Of a stretch of DNA of 64,000 nt, positions 54,459 through 64,000 are shown one piece after another. This DNA comes from Yarrowia lipolytica (lineage: Eukaryota > Ascomycota > Dipodascomycetes > Dipodascales), in assembly GCF_001761485.1 (NCBI RefSeq), contig NC_090772.1, positions 3,036,501 to 3,100,500 on the forward strand, read 5' to 3'. Position 1 is the stretch's first letter. Each line of letters begins with the position of its first letter. The notes below the pieces were generated by a model. That model saw only the letters and a program-made list of their open reading frames with translations, searched no databases and was not told the origin of the DNA. A program made the translations under genes and the position numbers.

Positions 54459-55776
54459 GAGGGTGTGTATTATATGTATTTATTGAGCAAATGACTTGCA
54501 CTGAACCAATTGCACAGTTACTGTCTGTATCTCTCCAATTGAGAGATTATGGAGCATCTTGGAGCCTTCTATGAACAATGTTCTCTGGGGATTAGCGGCC
54601 TTCAGACCTCGAATCGTTCAAGTCGGAACTCTCAGACGAGTGAGATGCATTTTTGAGACTCTCTGCGAGGATAAAGAGAGGAATGTATGAGAATAGACGT
54701 TCCTACCCTCGATGAGATTTCCACTAGTTGACAAGTACCAGAGTCCTGTCTACAATCTGTACAGCGTGGAACCATCATCTAGTTACTTATCTATATATCT
54801 AAGTATTGTTATCATATTACTTGAGATTATACTTACCACCGTACGGTCAAGAAATGCTGACATGTGTCTACCAATCGATGAATATGTACCCGATAAACAC
54901 CATTCAAAGTGCATATTGCTCTTGTAGGCTCCTCAAACTGTTTTACGCCTTACCAACATCTCCAGACACATTCCTTCAGATCATTTTTGGGGAGATCCCT
55001 ATCTCGACATCCAGGACCAGAAACGACAGACGTAATCACCACGAAACTCATCGCTTGTACAATATAGGTACAAGTACAAGTGCAGTCTGAGTGGTTGTAC
55101 TTGTACTGAAAAAGTCCTTTTCCATTAAAAATCTCCTATCTATAGACACCCCAATCGACATGTTCAACCAGCACTCAACCGTCCAGCTTTGGAGAGTCAG
55201 AAAACGACGGAATCTCGGAAAGAACCTGGAAACACTTGAAAAAACAAAGAAAATCCAATCAAATATGCCTTCCAAAGAATATCACGTAAATTAATCCTCC
55301 TTTTCCGCCCATTCTTGTACCAAACTCCGTACATACTTCTACATGTATAGTTCATGAGAATAGAAGAGACAACTTCTGAAGGAGAAAAGATACTGCCATC
55401 AGGACTTCACCATTGTGATCATAACAATCTGAACTTCTCAATGATATATATTTAATGCTCTCAGCAGCTCGGCGATATGGACTATATGCCATTCAGTACA
55501 GCAGTTGACAGGAACAGTGCAAGAGGTGTTTGAGAGGTCACGTGAGATCACGTATCTGTAGTTCACGTATGGGCTTTGTTTTAAAGAGTCATCTGATGTT
55601 TCCCTCGTTTCCCTGTTTCCCTCGCTTCCTTGTTTCCCTCGTTTCCTTGCCCTGTTTCCATCAATGTATTTACATACAACTTCCAAGGAACTTGACAGCG
55701 CTCAGAGAAGCGGCATTTCCAATCTACATCGGCACTGGGTGTTGCTCTATTTCTATTATGCTATATTCCACCTAGA
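54459..55776. other. Convergent intergenic region, 1.3 kb
   Basis: Between the 3' ends of CWC24 and the BTB-like gene. It has GTACAAGT/ACTTGTAC elements near 55063-55100, an E-box near 55540, and TTTCCCTCG repeats at about 55598-55655. No gene is supported. Confidence 0.45.
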
Positions 55777-57180
55777 CTACATCTTCTTCCTTCTGATCTC
55801 CAATCCATCCTTGTCCGACGAAAAAGCCAACACAGCGACATCCTGATACCCCGGATGTGACTTTTGTCTCGGCTGAATCAGCTTTTTGGCCAGCGAATAC
55901 TTCTCCATAGTGTTTCCCTCAAGCAGCTCCGACGTCTCCATGATGACTTTGTAGAGAGCAAAAGGCGATTTGATGATGGACGAAGTGCTTAATTCTGAGA
56001 CGGTAGACTGGGTGAGAGATCCAAGGCACGCCATCAGGAAGGAGAAAAGTGCCGAGAGCTCACGAGACTGCTTCTGATTAATCAACTGATCTGGCAAAGA
56101 ACTCGAGTTGGAGGCGAAACCTTTGCCTCCCTGAAGACACCTCTGGACAATGGAGTTGAGAGCTGTGATGGTGGCTTGAGTATTCACCAGCTGTTTTTTC
56201 AACGCCGTCTCGATTTCCACAGACACGTGTCCCAATCCTAGCGCTTCCGACACCAGAAAAGCGCCAAACCACTGACCTTGGCGCATCTGCGATGGGAGAG
56301 GCAGTCCATAGAGCGTAGCGACGACGCAATTGACCGCAGCTTCATTGATCCAGTTTCCGGGGTCGACAACAGTGAGTTTGAGACCATCAGACTGGTCATT
56401 AGTCAGCTTGTCACCCAGGACCTTTGATCGCGCTGCAAAGATGGCATGCACGGGGACAGACACGGAGTTAATAGTGAGAGTTGTGTCTGTCAGGGTTTTG
56501 GACGCGAACACGCCCTGAATATAATCGATGGTGGCATCCTTTTGTCGTTGTTGGTGCTCGAGTTTTTGTTGCTTGACAAGTTCTTTTTGGGCCAGCTTGG
56601 AGGCCAACTTGTCGGATTCACTCTGAGACTTGTAATTGGACTCATTTTCAACAGATTTTGAATCCGACTCCAGGTCCTGACTCGTCTCAGCCGTATCTTT
56701 CGACTCGTCTGCCTGGGTTTGCTTTTTGGCGTCTTTGGCGTCGTTTTTGTGTTTCTCATTGGGGGTTTCAGAAGTCGTGGTGGCAAGCACAGAGTCGGTA
56801 TAACCAGTAGAAAACTGGCCCGCCTTCTTAGACTCCTCCTTTGGCGCCTGCCCCTTTGTAGCAGGCCCAGGTCCCTTTTGTTCCGGTTCAGGCTCCGGTG
56901 TGGGCTCAAAAACCATTGGAACATAGTACCCCATGCCCATTTCGTACCTAGCTCCATAGCTGGGCTGTCGCTGGTGTTGTCCCATGTATTGGCCCATGTG
57001 ATGGGGTCCCGGAGGAGGTCCCGGGGGAGGAGCCATCGGATAAGGAGCCCCCATGTGAGGATGTGGCCCTGGGTAGGGCGCGCCCACAGGCATGTACTCA
57101 AAGGTATTTTCAGGAGGCATGTAGTAGTGGCTGTGGTTAGGACCGGCGCCGTAATAGTAGTCTTCGTCGTAGTCCGTCAT
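55777..57180 (-). CDS. BTB/POZ-like protein of unknown function
   Basis: Encodes 467 residues. The N-terminal 80 are low-complexity, rich in Tyr, Pro, Gly and His (YPGPHPHMGAP). A charged linker follows, then a coiled stretch (about 185-215) and a BTB-like region at about 218-300 with DTTLTINSVSVPVHAIFAAR, KVLGDKL and VVATLYGLPLP, the strand-helix pattern that BTB domains share (D-x-x-L-x-I, then V-H-x-x-x-x-A-R-S). The C-terminal third is helical and has no name I know. BTB domains act in protein pairing, often in Cul3 ligase adaptors or transcription factors; no zinc finger or other partner domain is present. No intron; start at 57180 is the first ATG. Confidence 0.7.
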   Translation of the reverse strand: MTDYDEDYYYGAGPNHSHYYMPPENTFEYMPVGAPYPGPHPHMGAPYPMAPPPGPPPGPHHMGQYMGQHQRQPSYGARYEMGMGYYVPMVFEPTPEPEPEQKGPGPATKGQAPKEESKKAGQFSTGYTDSVLATTTSETPNEKHKNDAKDAKKQTQADESKDTAETSQDLESDSKSVENESNYKSQSESDKLASKLAQKELVKQQKLEHQQRQKDATIDYIQGVFASKTLTDTTLTINSVSVPVHAIFAARSKVLGDKLTNDQSDGLKLTVVDPGNWINEAAVNCVVATLYGLPLPSQMRQGQWFGAFLVSEALGLGHVSVEIETALKKQLVNTQATITALNSIVQRCLQGGKGFASNSSSLPDQLINQKQSRELSALFSFLMACLGSLTQSTVSELSTSSIIKSPFALYKVIMETSELLEGNTMEKYSLAKKLIQPRQKSHPGYQDVAVLAFSSDKDGLEIRRKKM

Positions 57181-57995
57181 ATTGGTGGAGGCGAAGAGGC
57201 GGAGAGTGGAGAGGCGGAAAGGCGCGAGTGGCGAGTGGCGAGTGTTTCTGCCGGGAGATGTGCACGGTATCAGGGGTTTGTGTTGCTTGTTTGGTGGTTA
57301 AAGTTGTTTGTGTTGCTTCTCAACCCTTGTGTGTCACTTCTCAGCCCTTTTGTGTCACTTGTTGATGCTCTGAAAGACTTTGATGCCGTTTCCAAACGCT
57401 TCTGTACCGTATGTGCCGCTGGTATTACCACTTCGATCTGTATGCTGGAAAAATACCCAAAAGTTTGAAGTGCGTTAGGTTCAACTCTAACGCGTGGCAA
57501 ATTTGGTGTTGAAAAAGGTGCTCTGAGCCGATCTGAAATCTGACAACATGATACGACTCAGCTGCGTCTCAGCAACACAATGATACATCTACCATCCAAA
57601 TCGGAGCACTCTAAGACCCCCAAACATGCACCTGAAACACACCCGTGCATGTCATCAAAAGATCAAACATTGCTATTGGTGGGTAAAAAGAGAAGTGTGC
57701 CCGAAGATAATACATGTCACGTGAACCGGACACGGGTCCACCAGCTCGCACTTAGTCATTTTCCCCCAGCTTTTACTCGTATCAGGACCATCTCCAAAGT
57801 TGCTTAGTCATCAACAAAAAATGAAGGGTACAGTAGTGAAAAATCATGTTGTTGAACAGTTGTGGGTTCGACTCTTCAAAGAAGTCTCAAGAGGGTGTCT
57901 AATTTATGATCGAAAATTGCGACTGTCGTCTTGCACTTGTAAAAGCTCAAATCATTTCAATGGTCATACTTATTAATAATAATACATAGCCGTGT
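57181..57995. other. Intergenic region between BTB-like gene and SEM1
   Basis: Contains a short hairpin at 57470-57493 (GCGTTAG/CTAACGC), an isolated B-box-like GGTTCGACTC near 57874 without other tRNA features, and an E-box at 57719-57724. No gene is supported. Confidence 0.4.
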
Positions 57996-58647
57996 CTACC
58001 TCGTCTTGCTCAGCTCCTCCTTGAGTTGTGCGGAAAAGTCGTCCTCGGCGTCGTCGTGGTCCCAGTCCTCCTCCCACAGCTGCTGAGTGTTGGAGTTGGA
58101 TGCAAGCTTCACTTCGGACTCGGCCTCGTTCCAGTCTGAGTTAGTATGATGATGGGGGTAGGTTGGCACGAGTCGTGCAGTAGGTGGTGGACATGAATAC
58201 CGCTAGAATGTGTGAGTGACCATCGTCGAAACGAACCAAGGCATCTGCGCATGATTCCACTGGCTGCAACAACCTGACACATTGTCCGGATGACAACGCG
58301 GCAACGAACGAGTCCAGCGCACTGCTCGCTGACGTTCGTGGGTTGTTCATGGTCACAGCATGTACATCAGAAACCAGCCAGTCGGCTAGAAACCAGTCAG
58401 TCGGCCAGTGTCTGAGACTGGATCACCCTCGTCCCGAACAGTGACCACCAACCAGCCATTTCCAATCGTGGACAGCCCCATTCCAACAGATCCACCATAT
58501 CCTCCTTCTCCTGTGTGGACTCCACCACCTCGCATTCCCTCTGCGTCAACTCTGGTACTCACCCTCGACCGGGAAATCCTCAAACTCGTCGTCCTCCTCG
58601 AGAGTGACGAGAACCTTGGGCTTGTCTTCGTTTTGCTTGTCGGACAT
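57996..58647 (-). CDS. SEM1: Sem1/Dss1 proteasome lid subunit, two exons
   Basis: Joining 58647-58563 to 58135-57996 gives 74 residues (yeast Sem1 89, human DSS1 70). The 427-nt intron is GTGAGT...TACTAACTCAG and splits an Asp codon as G|AC. Spliced, EEDDEFEDFPVEDW forms across the junction and is the diagnostic acidic motif; the second hallmark, WEEDWDHDDAEDDFSAQL, follows. Sem1 is a small disordered protein that stabilises the 26S proteasome lid and also serves TREX-2 and BRCA2-type complexes. Each exon is too short to be found as an open frame alone. Start ATG at 58647 is followed directly by MSDKQ. Confidence 0.93.
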
Positions 58648-59243
58648 GATGTGTTGTGTGTGAGTAAGTGGTGAGGTGGAGTGCTGGTGATATCGCCACA
58701 TGTTAGAGTTGGAAACTTTATCTGGGGGGGGAGGGCGTTTGAGAGAGAATAGAGAACGATTCTTGAGGAGGTTGCGCTGGTTATGGACAGATTGGAGTTA
58801 TATAATGGTAATCAATACTCTTCAAACATCAAACTGATTGTTTTGCTTTATCCCTAGAACCTCTGAAAGACGTTTAAAACTGAACCTCATTTCCACCGCT
58901 ATACATAGCTTTTACTTAATTTAAAGTAAATACTTGACCTCGATCAACAAACAGGAAACTAAATACTTGGCGCATTAGTGGAGAACACAACTATACAGGC
59001 CAACCCCATATTTTCCAGATTTACACCCGATAGTCTTCCCAATTTTCACCAATTTCCAGTAAAAACAACTTGACTGCCGAAAATATAGTACTAATCTCTC
59101 ACATCACGTGAAATTATCTCATATACAACAACCAACACTTGTTAGTCAGACCATACTTGTAGGACCTCACAGCAAGACCTTCTCAACTCAACTCCTGAAT
59201 GACTCATGGTGGCGAAGATTTTTGTTGGGCCTAGCTTGAGATA

Positions 59244-59314
59244 GTCACGTGACCAACCAGATATGACCAGTCACGTGACCAACCAGATATCACCAGTCAC
59301 GTGACCAATCGTCA
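59244..59314 (+). promoter_or_regulatory. Three 26-bp tandem units each with a CACGTG E-box
   Basis: GTCACGTGACCAACCAGATAT repeats with a 26-bp period (from 59244, 59270 and 59296; the third copy has diverged after ACCAA). CACGTG is the binding site class of Cbf1 and of other bHLH factors. About 370-440 bp upstream of the RPO31 first 5' splice site. Confidence 0.7.
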
Positions 59315-59398
59315 CGATCCCTCCGTGTTATCATCAGAGTCTCGCCATATGTAAACTTGTATACTCACTATACATTCCCTGAATTGACACTGGAATGG

Positions 59399-59492
59399 GA
59401 GCTCAATTTGGGAGTCTGGGACAGGTTAGGAGCTCAATTCAAGTGTCTGGGACAGGTTAAGAGCTCACTTCGAGGGTCTGTCTCATCTATTA
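59399..59492 (+). repeat. 31-bp tandem repeat, three units
   Basis: GAGCTCAATTTGGGAGTCTG with GGACAGGTTAG, repeated three times with variation. ACAGGTTA also occurs in the 45.4 kb minisatellite, and CCACAGGTTATGA follows at about 59500. Confidence 0.7.
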
Positions 59493-59683
59493 TTGCCACA
59501 GGTTATGATCCCCTTCTTGTGAACCGCCTCTAATGTCACCCACCACTCTTCTTACCCTAACCCCCATGCAAGGCGATTTTTTCTGAATATTTTTGATAAG
59601 CTTTGGGCCGTTTTGACGCACAAGTTTGCAAAAAAAAATACTCAACTTTCATTTCGTCAGTCAGCCGACATCGAGGAGTTAAC

Positions 59684-62600
59684 AGTGAGTGTTGCAACGT
59701 GGGAGGGAGTGGGTTTAGTGACATGTGAGACGGTGGCTCGATCTGGACGAGCGCGTGATGGGTTTGGCGACAGAGACATAAGACGACTTGGGCACACGAA
59801 GAAACGACACCAACAAGCGACACAGACGGAATGGGGTTCTGGGAGCGTGCTGGGCTGATTCTGGAGCAGTGGGAAGGCGGTTGAGGGGCTCTTAGTGGAC
59901 TTTAAGCTGTTTCCCACGACACTGGGTGTGTTTTTGTGGCGACACAAAGCCGGGTGATTTTTCAGGACTGAAGGGTGGAGATGGACTGATCGTGATGATG
60001 GCAATGGATGGGGGCAACTGTGGGTGGTATTCTGTGTTCGATAGACGGAGGTATTGTGGCAGTTCTGGTTTGGCCCTGGTTGCTGTTTTTACTGACCAGA
60101 CTAGTGTTCATATTACTTGCATTCGACGTGATCCTTCTGCATATACCAGCCAGATGGATCTATGTCCTATGCGGATATCTTGCGACGCAGTCGTCAGTCA
60201 ACTGGTCTTTGGTTCATTCTTTGGTTCCATTCTTTGGTTCCATTCCTTGGTCCATTCTTTGGTTCCATTTACATCTTTCGTTTCTTTCACATCGTTCGTT
60301 TCATTCACACCTCTCATCTCAGAGTCTTACATGTCAAACGTATCACCATGTGTTCTCAAGTCGATGATCAAAGCTCGTCATTCAACCAGATGATCACTCC
60401 TTACATTCCATGGCACGCTGTTGTCCACTTGTGACTTTCGGCATACCCTTTACCGTTCCGTACTAACCCAGTGAAAGACCGCTTTTCCTCCGACCCTCCC
60501 CGGGTCATCGGAGGCATTGAGTTCGGCGCGCTTTCCCCTCAGGAAATCCTCAAACTCTCCGAGGTCGAAGTCGCTACTCGAGATCTCTATGACCTCCAAA
60601 AGGGCCGTGCCCCCATGGAGTACGGCGCCCTGGACCCCCGTATGGGCGTGTCCAGCAACATGAGCAAGTGCAAGACTTGCGCGGAGCCGCTGGCCACCTG
60701 TCCCGGCCATTTTGGCCACGTGAAGCTGGCACTCCCTTGTTTCCACATTGGTTACTTCAAGGCCACCATCTCCATCCTGCAAAACGTGTGCAAGGACTGT
60801 GCCCGCATTCTCCTCTCCGACGAGGACCGACGCAAGTTTCTGACCGAGCTGCGGCGTCCCGGCATCGATAATCTGCGCAGAATGCAGATTCTCAAAAAGG
60901 TCAACGAACAATGCAAGAAGCAGCGTCGTTGCGTGCACTGCAACTCGATCAACGGTGTCGTCAAAAAGGCCGGCCCTCTCAAGATCATCCACGACAAATT
61001 CCGACACGTGGGCAAGAAGATCCCCGAGGAGAAGACCGAGTTCGACAACTCCTTCAACACTGCCAAGGAGTCTATCCCTGATGTCGAGCGGCTGCAGAAG
61101 AAGGCCATGGACGATCTCAACCCTCTTAAGGTGTTCAATCTGTTCCGAGAGATTTTGCCTATGGACTGTGAGCTGCTGGGCATGGACCCCGGCAAGGGAC
61201 GCCCCGAAACATACATCTGGAGATACATGCCTGCTCCTCCCGTGTGTATCCGTCCCTCGGTGATGCAGGACAGTGCGTCCAACGAGGACGATCTTACTGT
61301 GAAGCTCACTGAAATCGTGTGGACCAGCGCCATCATTGAGGCTGGTCTCAAGCAGGGCATGGCAGTTGCCTCGCTCATGGAGCAATGGGAGCTGTTGCAG
61401 CTGGCCGTGGCAGTCTACATCAACTCCGACACGCCCCAGGGTCCCGGTCAGAGCGCCTCTAAGCCCATTCGGGCGCTGACCCAGCGTCTCAAGGGTAAGC
61501 AGGGCCGTTTCCGAGGAAACCTGTCAGGAAAGCGAGTCGACTTTTCCGGTCGAACCGTCATTTCTCCTGACCCCAATCTCAGAATCGACCAGGTGGCTGT
61601 TCCCGACCGGGTGGCCAAGATTCTGACATATCCTGAGCGCGTGACTTCTCACAATATTGAAAAGCTGCGTAACTTGGTGATCACGGGTCCTTCGCAGCAT
61701 CCAGGCGCCAACTACCTCTTCAAGAAGGGCGAGTCTCTGCGGCGAAACCTGCGATTTGGAGACCGGGCCAAGATTGCCGAACGACTTGAGATTGGTGATG
61801 TGGTGGAACGGCATTTGGAAGACGGAGACGTGGTGCTGTTCAACCGACAGCCCTCGCTGCATAGGTTGTCGATTCTGGCGCACTTTGCACAGATTCGGCC
61901 CTGGCGAACGTTCCGGCTTAACGAGTGTGTTTGCACTCCCTACAATGCCGATTTTGACGGAGACGAGATGAACCTGCACGTGCCGCAGACAGAGGAGGCA
62001 CGAACGGAGGCCATGTGCCTGATGGGCGTTAAACACAACCTGGTGACGCCACGATCTGGAGAGCCTATCATTGCCGCCACTCAGGATTTTATCACCGGCT
62101 CTTTCCTTATTTCCAAGAAGGACTACATGATCGACCGACGGACATTCTGCCAGCTGCTGGCAATGATGTCGGACGGAGACATGCAGTTTGACATTCCTCC
62201 CCCTGCTATCCAGAAGCCCGTGCAACTGTGGACCGGAAAGCAGGTCTTTTCTTTATTGATTCGCCCCAACAAGAGCTCCAAGGTGATCATCAACCTGGAC
62301 GCCAAGAACAAAACCTTCCAACCTCCGCCCCAGGGCTACCCCCGAGATATGTCCCCCAACGATGGTTTTCTCGTCATCCGAAACTCTCAGGTCATGTGTG
62401 GAGCTATGGACAAGGCTACTCTCGGAGACGGTAAGAAGGACTCCGTTTTCTACTCGATTCTCCGAGACTACGGCCCTGACGAAGCTGCTGGTGCCATGAA
62501 CCGAATGGCCAAGCTGTGTGCTCGGTGGCTGGGTGGCCGAGGTTTCTCCATTGGTATTTCCGATGTCACACCTGGTGCAGAGCTTTCTTCCACCAAGGAG

Positions 62601-64000
62601 ATTCTCGTTGAACAGGCGTACGCCAAGTGTGACGAGCTGATTGAGGCGCTGGCACAAGGCAAACTGGAGCCCCAGCCTGGTTGCACACCTGCACAGACTC
62701 TGGAAGCCAAGATTGGTGGTCTGCTTTCCAAGGTGCGAGAGGAGGTCGGAGAGGTGTGTATCAAGGAGCTGGAGAAGTCGAATGCTCCGCTGATCATGGC
62801 CACGTGTGGTTCCAAGGGATCCACGCTCAACGTGTCTCAGATGGTGGCGGTTGTGGGCCAGCAGATCATTTCCGGCAAGCGAGTACCCAACGGTTTCCAG
62901 GACAGATCTCTGCCTCACTTCCGAAAGTTCTCCGTGACGCCTCCGTCCAAGGGTTTCGTGCGAAACTCATTTTACTCGGGCCTGGACCCTCCAGAGTTCC
63001 TTTTCCACGCCATTTCCGGCCGTGAAGGTCTAGTTGACACAGCTGTGAAGACAGCTGAGACTGGATACATGTCCCGTCGGTTGATGAAGTCTCTTGAAGA
63101 CTTATCTGCTCGATACGACTCGACTGTGCGAACATCATCCAACGGCGTGGTGCAATTCCGATACGGAGGCGATGGTCTAGATCCCTTTGACATGGAGGGC
63201 GACGCCAGACCTGTCGATTTCAACAGAACATGGACTCACTGCGAGTACATCTCTTCAAAGTTGGGCATTGAGCCCGAGGCCGAGACAATCAATGTGTCTT
63301 CCGTGCCTGACACACCTCTCAAGCCGTTTGAGATCATGGCTGTGGTTGAGGAGCAGATCTTCGCGCTGGAACAGAAGCTGCAGCGAATGGACAACTCCGG
63401 AAACATGCTTTCTGTGGCAACCAAGGCAGCACGTGACCGTGCGTCAGCAGAGAAATATGTCGACGAGGTGGATCCCCGACGAGACTTCCTGCAGTCCATC
63501 AGAGGCTTCATTTACACAAAGGCCGAGGAGCTGGCTACCGTGCGTGAGTCCCGTGGTCTGATGGGCCTGTTGGAGAAGCCCGATGGTGACGAATACGACG
63601 GTCAGGACTTTGATCTGTTTGCTCCCAAGGCTGTGATCCGTGCAGTCAACCAAGTGTGTCGAATTTCGCACCGAATGGTGGACACCTTCCTGCAGGCCTG
63701 TCTTCGAAAGTACCAGAAGGCGCAGGTGGAGCCTGGTACAGCTGTTGGAGCTATTGGAGCGCAGAGTATCGGAGAGCCCGGTACTCAGATGACTCTAAAG
63801 ACGTTCCATTTCGCCGGAGTCGCCTCCATGAACGTGACACTCGGTGTGCCTCGTATCAAGGAGATCATCAACGCTTCCAAGGCCATTTCCACGCCGATTA
63901 TCACTACCGTTCTTAACAACGAAACGGAGTTGCAGGCTGCTAGAATCGTCAAGGGCCGTATCGAGAAGACTCTTTTGGGCGACATTGCTCATTATATCCA
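59684..64000 (+). CDS. RPO31: RNA polymerase III largest subunit Rpc160 (5' part; start codon split by an intron)
   Basis: Exon 2 opens at 60472 with TG-AAA-GAC-CGC and remains open to the window end; 1176 codons are visible of about 1450-1500. The upstream exon ends in ...TTAACA before GTGAGT at 59685, and the 787-nt intron ends CTAACCCAG at 60471. Joining them forms ACATGAAA, so ATG is split A|TG. The result, MKDRFSSDPPRVIGGIEFGA, lines up without gaps with yeast Rpc160 (MKEVVVSETPKRIKGLEFSA). Seen: zinc motifs CKTCAEPLATCPGHFGH and CKKQRRCVHC, the invariant catalytic YNADFDGDEMN near 490-500, the clamp GRTVISPDPNLRID, GSKGSTLNVSQM, and the trigger-loop stretch GEPGTQMTLKTFHFAGVASM. No other ATG is available upstream in this frame. 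Confidence 0.93.
59685..60471 (+). other. RPO31 intron 1, 787 nt, splitting the start codon
   Basis: GTGAGT at its 5' end, TACTAACCCAG at its 3' end. Inside, at about 60207-60275, five imperfect ATTCTTTGGTTCC units lie head to tail, followed by further CATTC/TTTC-rich DNA up to about 60310. Confidence 0.75.

Larger units (their letters stand above)
58648..59683. promoter_or_regulatory. Upstream region and 5' leader of RPO31, with repeat arrays
   Basis: Contains three tandem E-box units at 59244-59314 and a second tandem repeat at 59399-59492. Downstream, 59600-59683 has no ATG and is the likely 5' leader ending in the first intron. Confidence 0.5.

Noticed and set aside
57865-57890. tRNA gene at the GGTTCGACTC near SEM1
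   Set aside because: Only the B-box-like core is present; no A box, stems or T-run terminator in place.

Overview
The window reads as nuclear chromosomal DNA of a budding yeast close to Yarrowia lipolytica. The evidence is intron style (5' sites GTGAGT or GTAAGA, with the branch motif CTAAC lying a few bases from the 3' AG, as in CTAACACAG, CTAACCCAG, CTAACTCAG), introns placed near gene starts, long intergenic spaces, and a set of conserved Saccharomycotina genes whose sequences differ clearly from Saccharomyces.

Layout from left to right. 1-2777: two leftward, tandem paralogous genes of unknown function; the first is cut by the window edge, and the C-terminus of the second resembles the GAG-pre-integrase segment of Ty1/copia elements. 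3.5-9.5 kb: NIC96 (nuclear pore), a Cys/Met-metabolism PLP enzyme, and a two-exon mitochondrial-type hotdog thioesterase. 11.1-18.9 kb: a very acidic secreted or surface protein whose signal peptide is in a separate exon, ERG26 (sterol C4 demethylation), BIG1 (ER, beta-1,6-glucan) and an ESC2/RAD60-like SUMO-like-domain protein. 20.8-28.1 kb: TFC3 (largest TFIIIC subunit, two exons) diverging from NUP60, whose N-terminus needs a one-base frame change at a C7 tract. 28.9-35.9 kb: a three-exon PEP12-type syntaxin, two-exon EFM5, RTC5. 36.8-44 kb: an anion:cation symporter (DAL5/TNA1 type), RIO1 kinase, a 20-cysteine metallothionein. 44-50.3 kb: a gene-poor stretch with a minisatellite, a small inverted-repeat element and decayed coding-like pieces. 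50.3-64 kb: LDB17, CWC24, a BTB-like protein, SEM1 (two exons), and the 5' part of RPO31/RPC160 (RNA polymerase III largest subunit), which runs off the right edge.

The genes are mostly independent housekeeping loci, as usual in yeasts. Themes recur: nuclear pore (NIC96, NUP60), RNA polymerase III (TFC3, RPO31), ribosome and translation (RIO1, EFM5), cell surface and membrane (BIG1, ERG26, the acidic secreted protein, PEP12, LDB17).

Main points for a second look: a start codon of RPO31 that appears to be created by splicing (A|TG); a B-box with a tRNA-like A-box spacing and a T7 run just upstream of TFC3; the tandem family at 1-2777; the NUP60 frame break; a dispersed 11-mer TTTAGTTGGGA; and several minisatellites. 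All splice sites and frames were worked out by eye; no database search was run.
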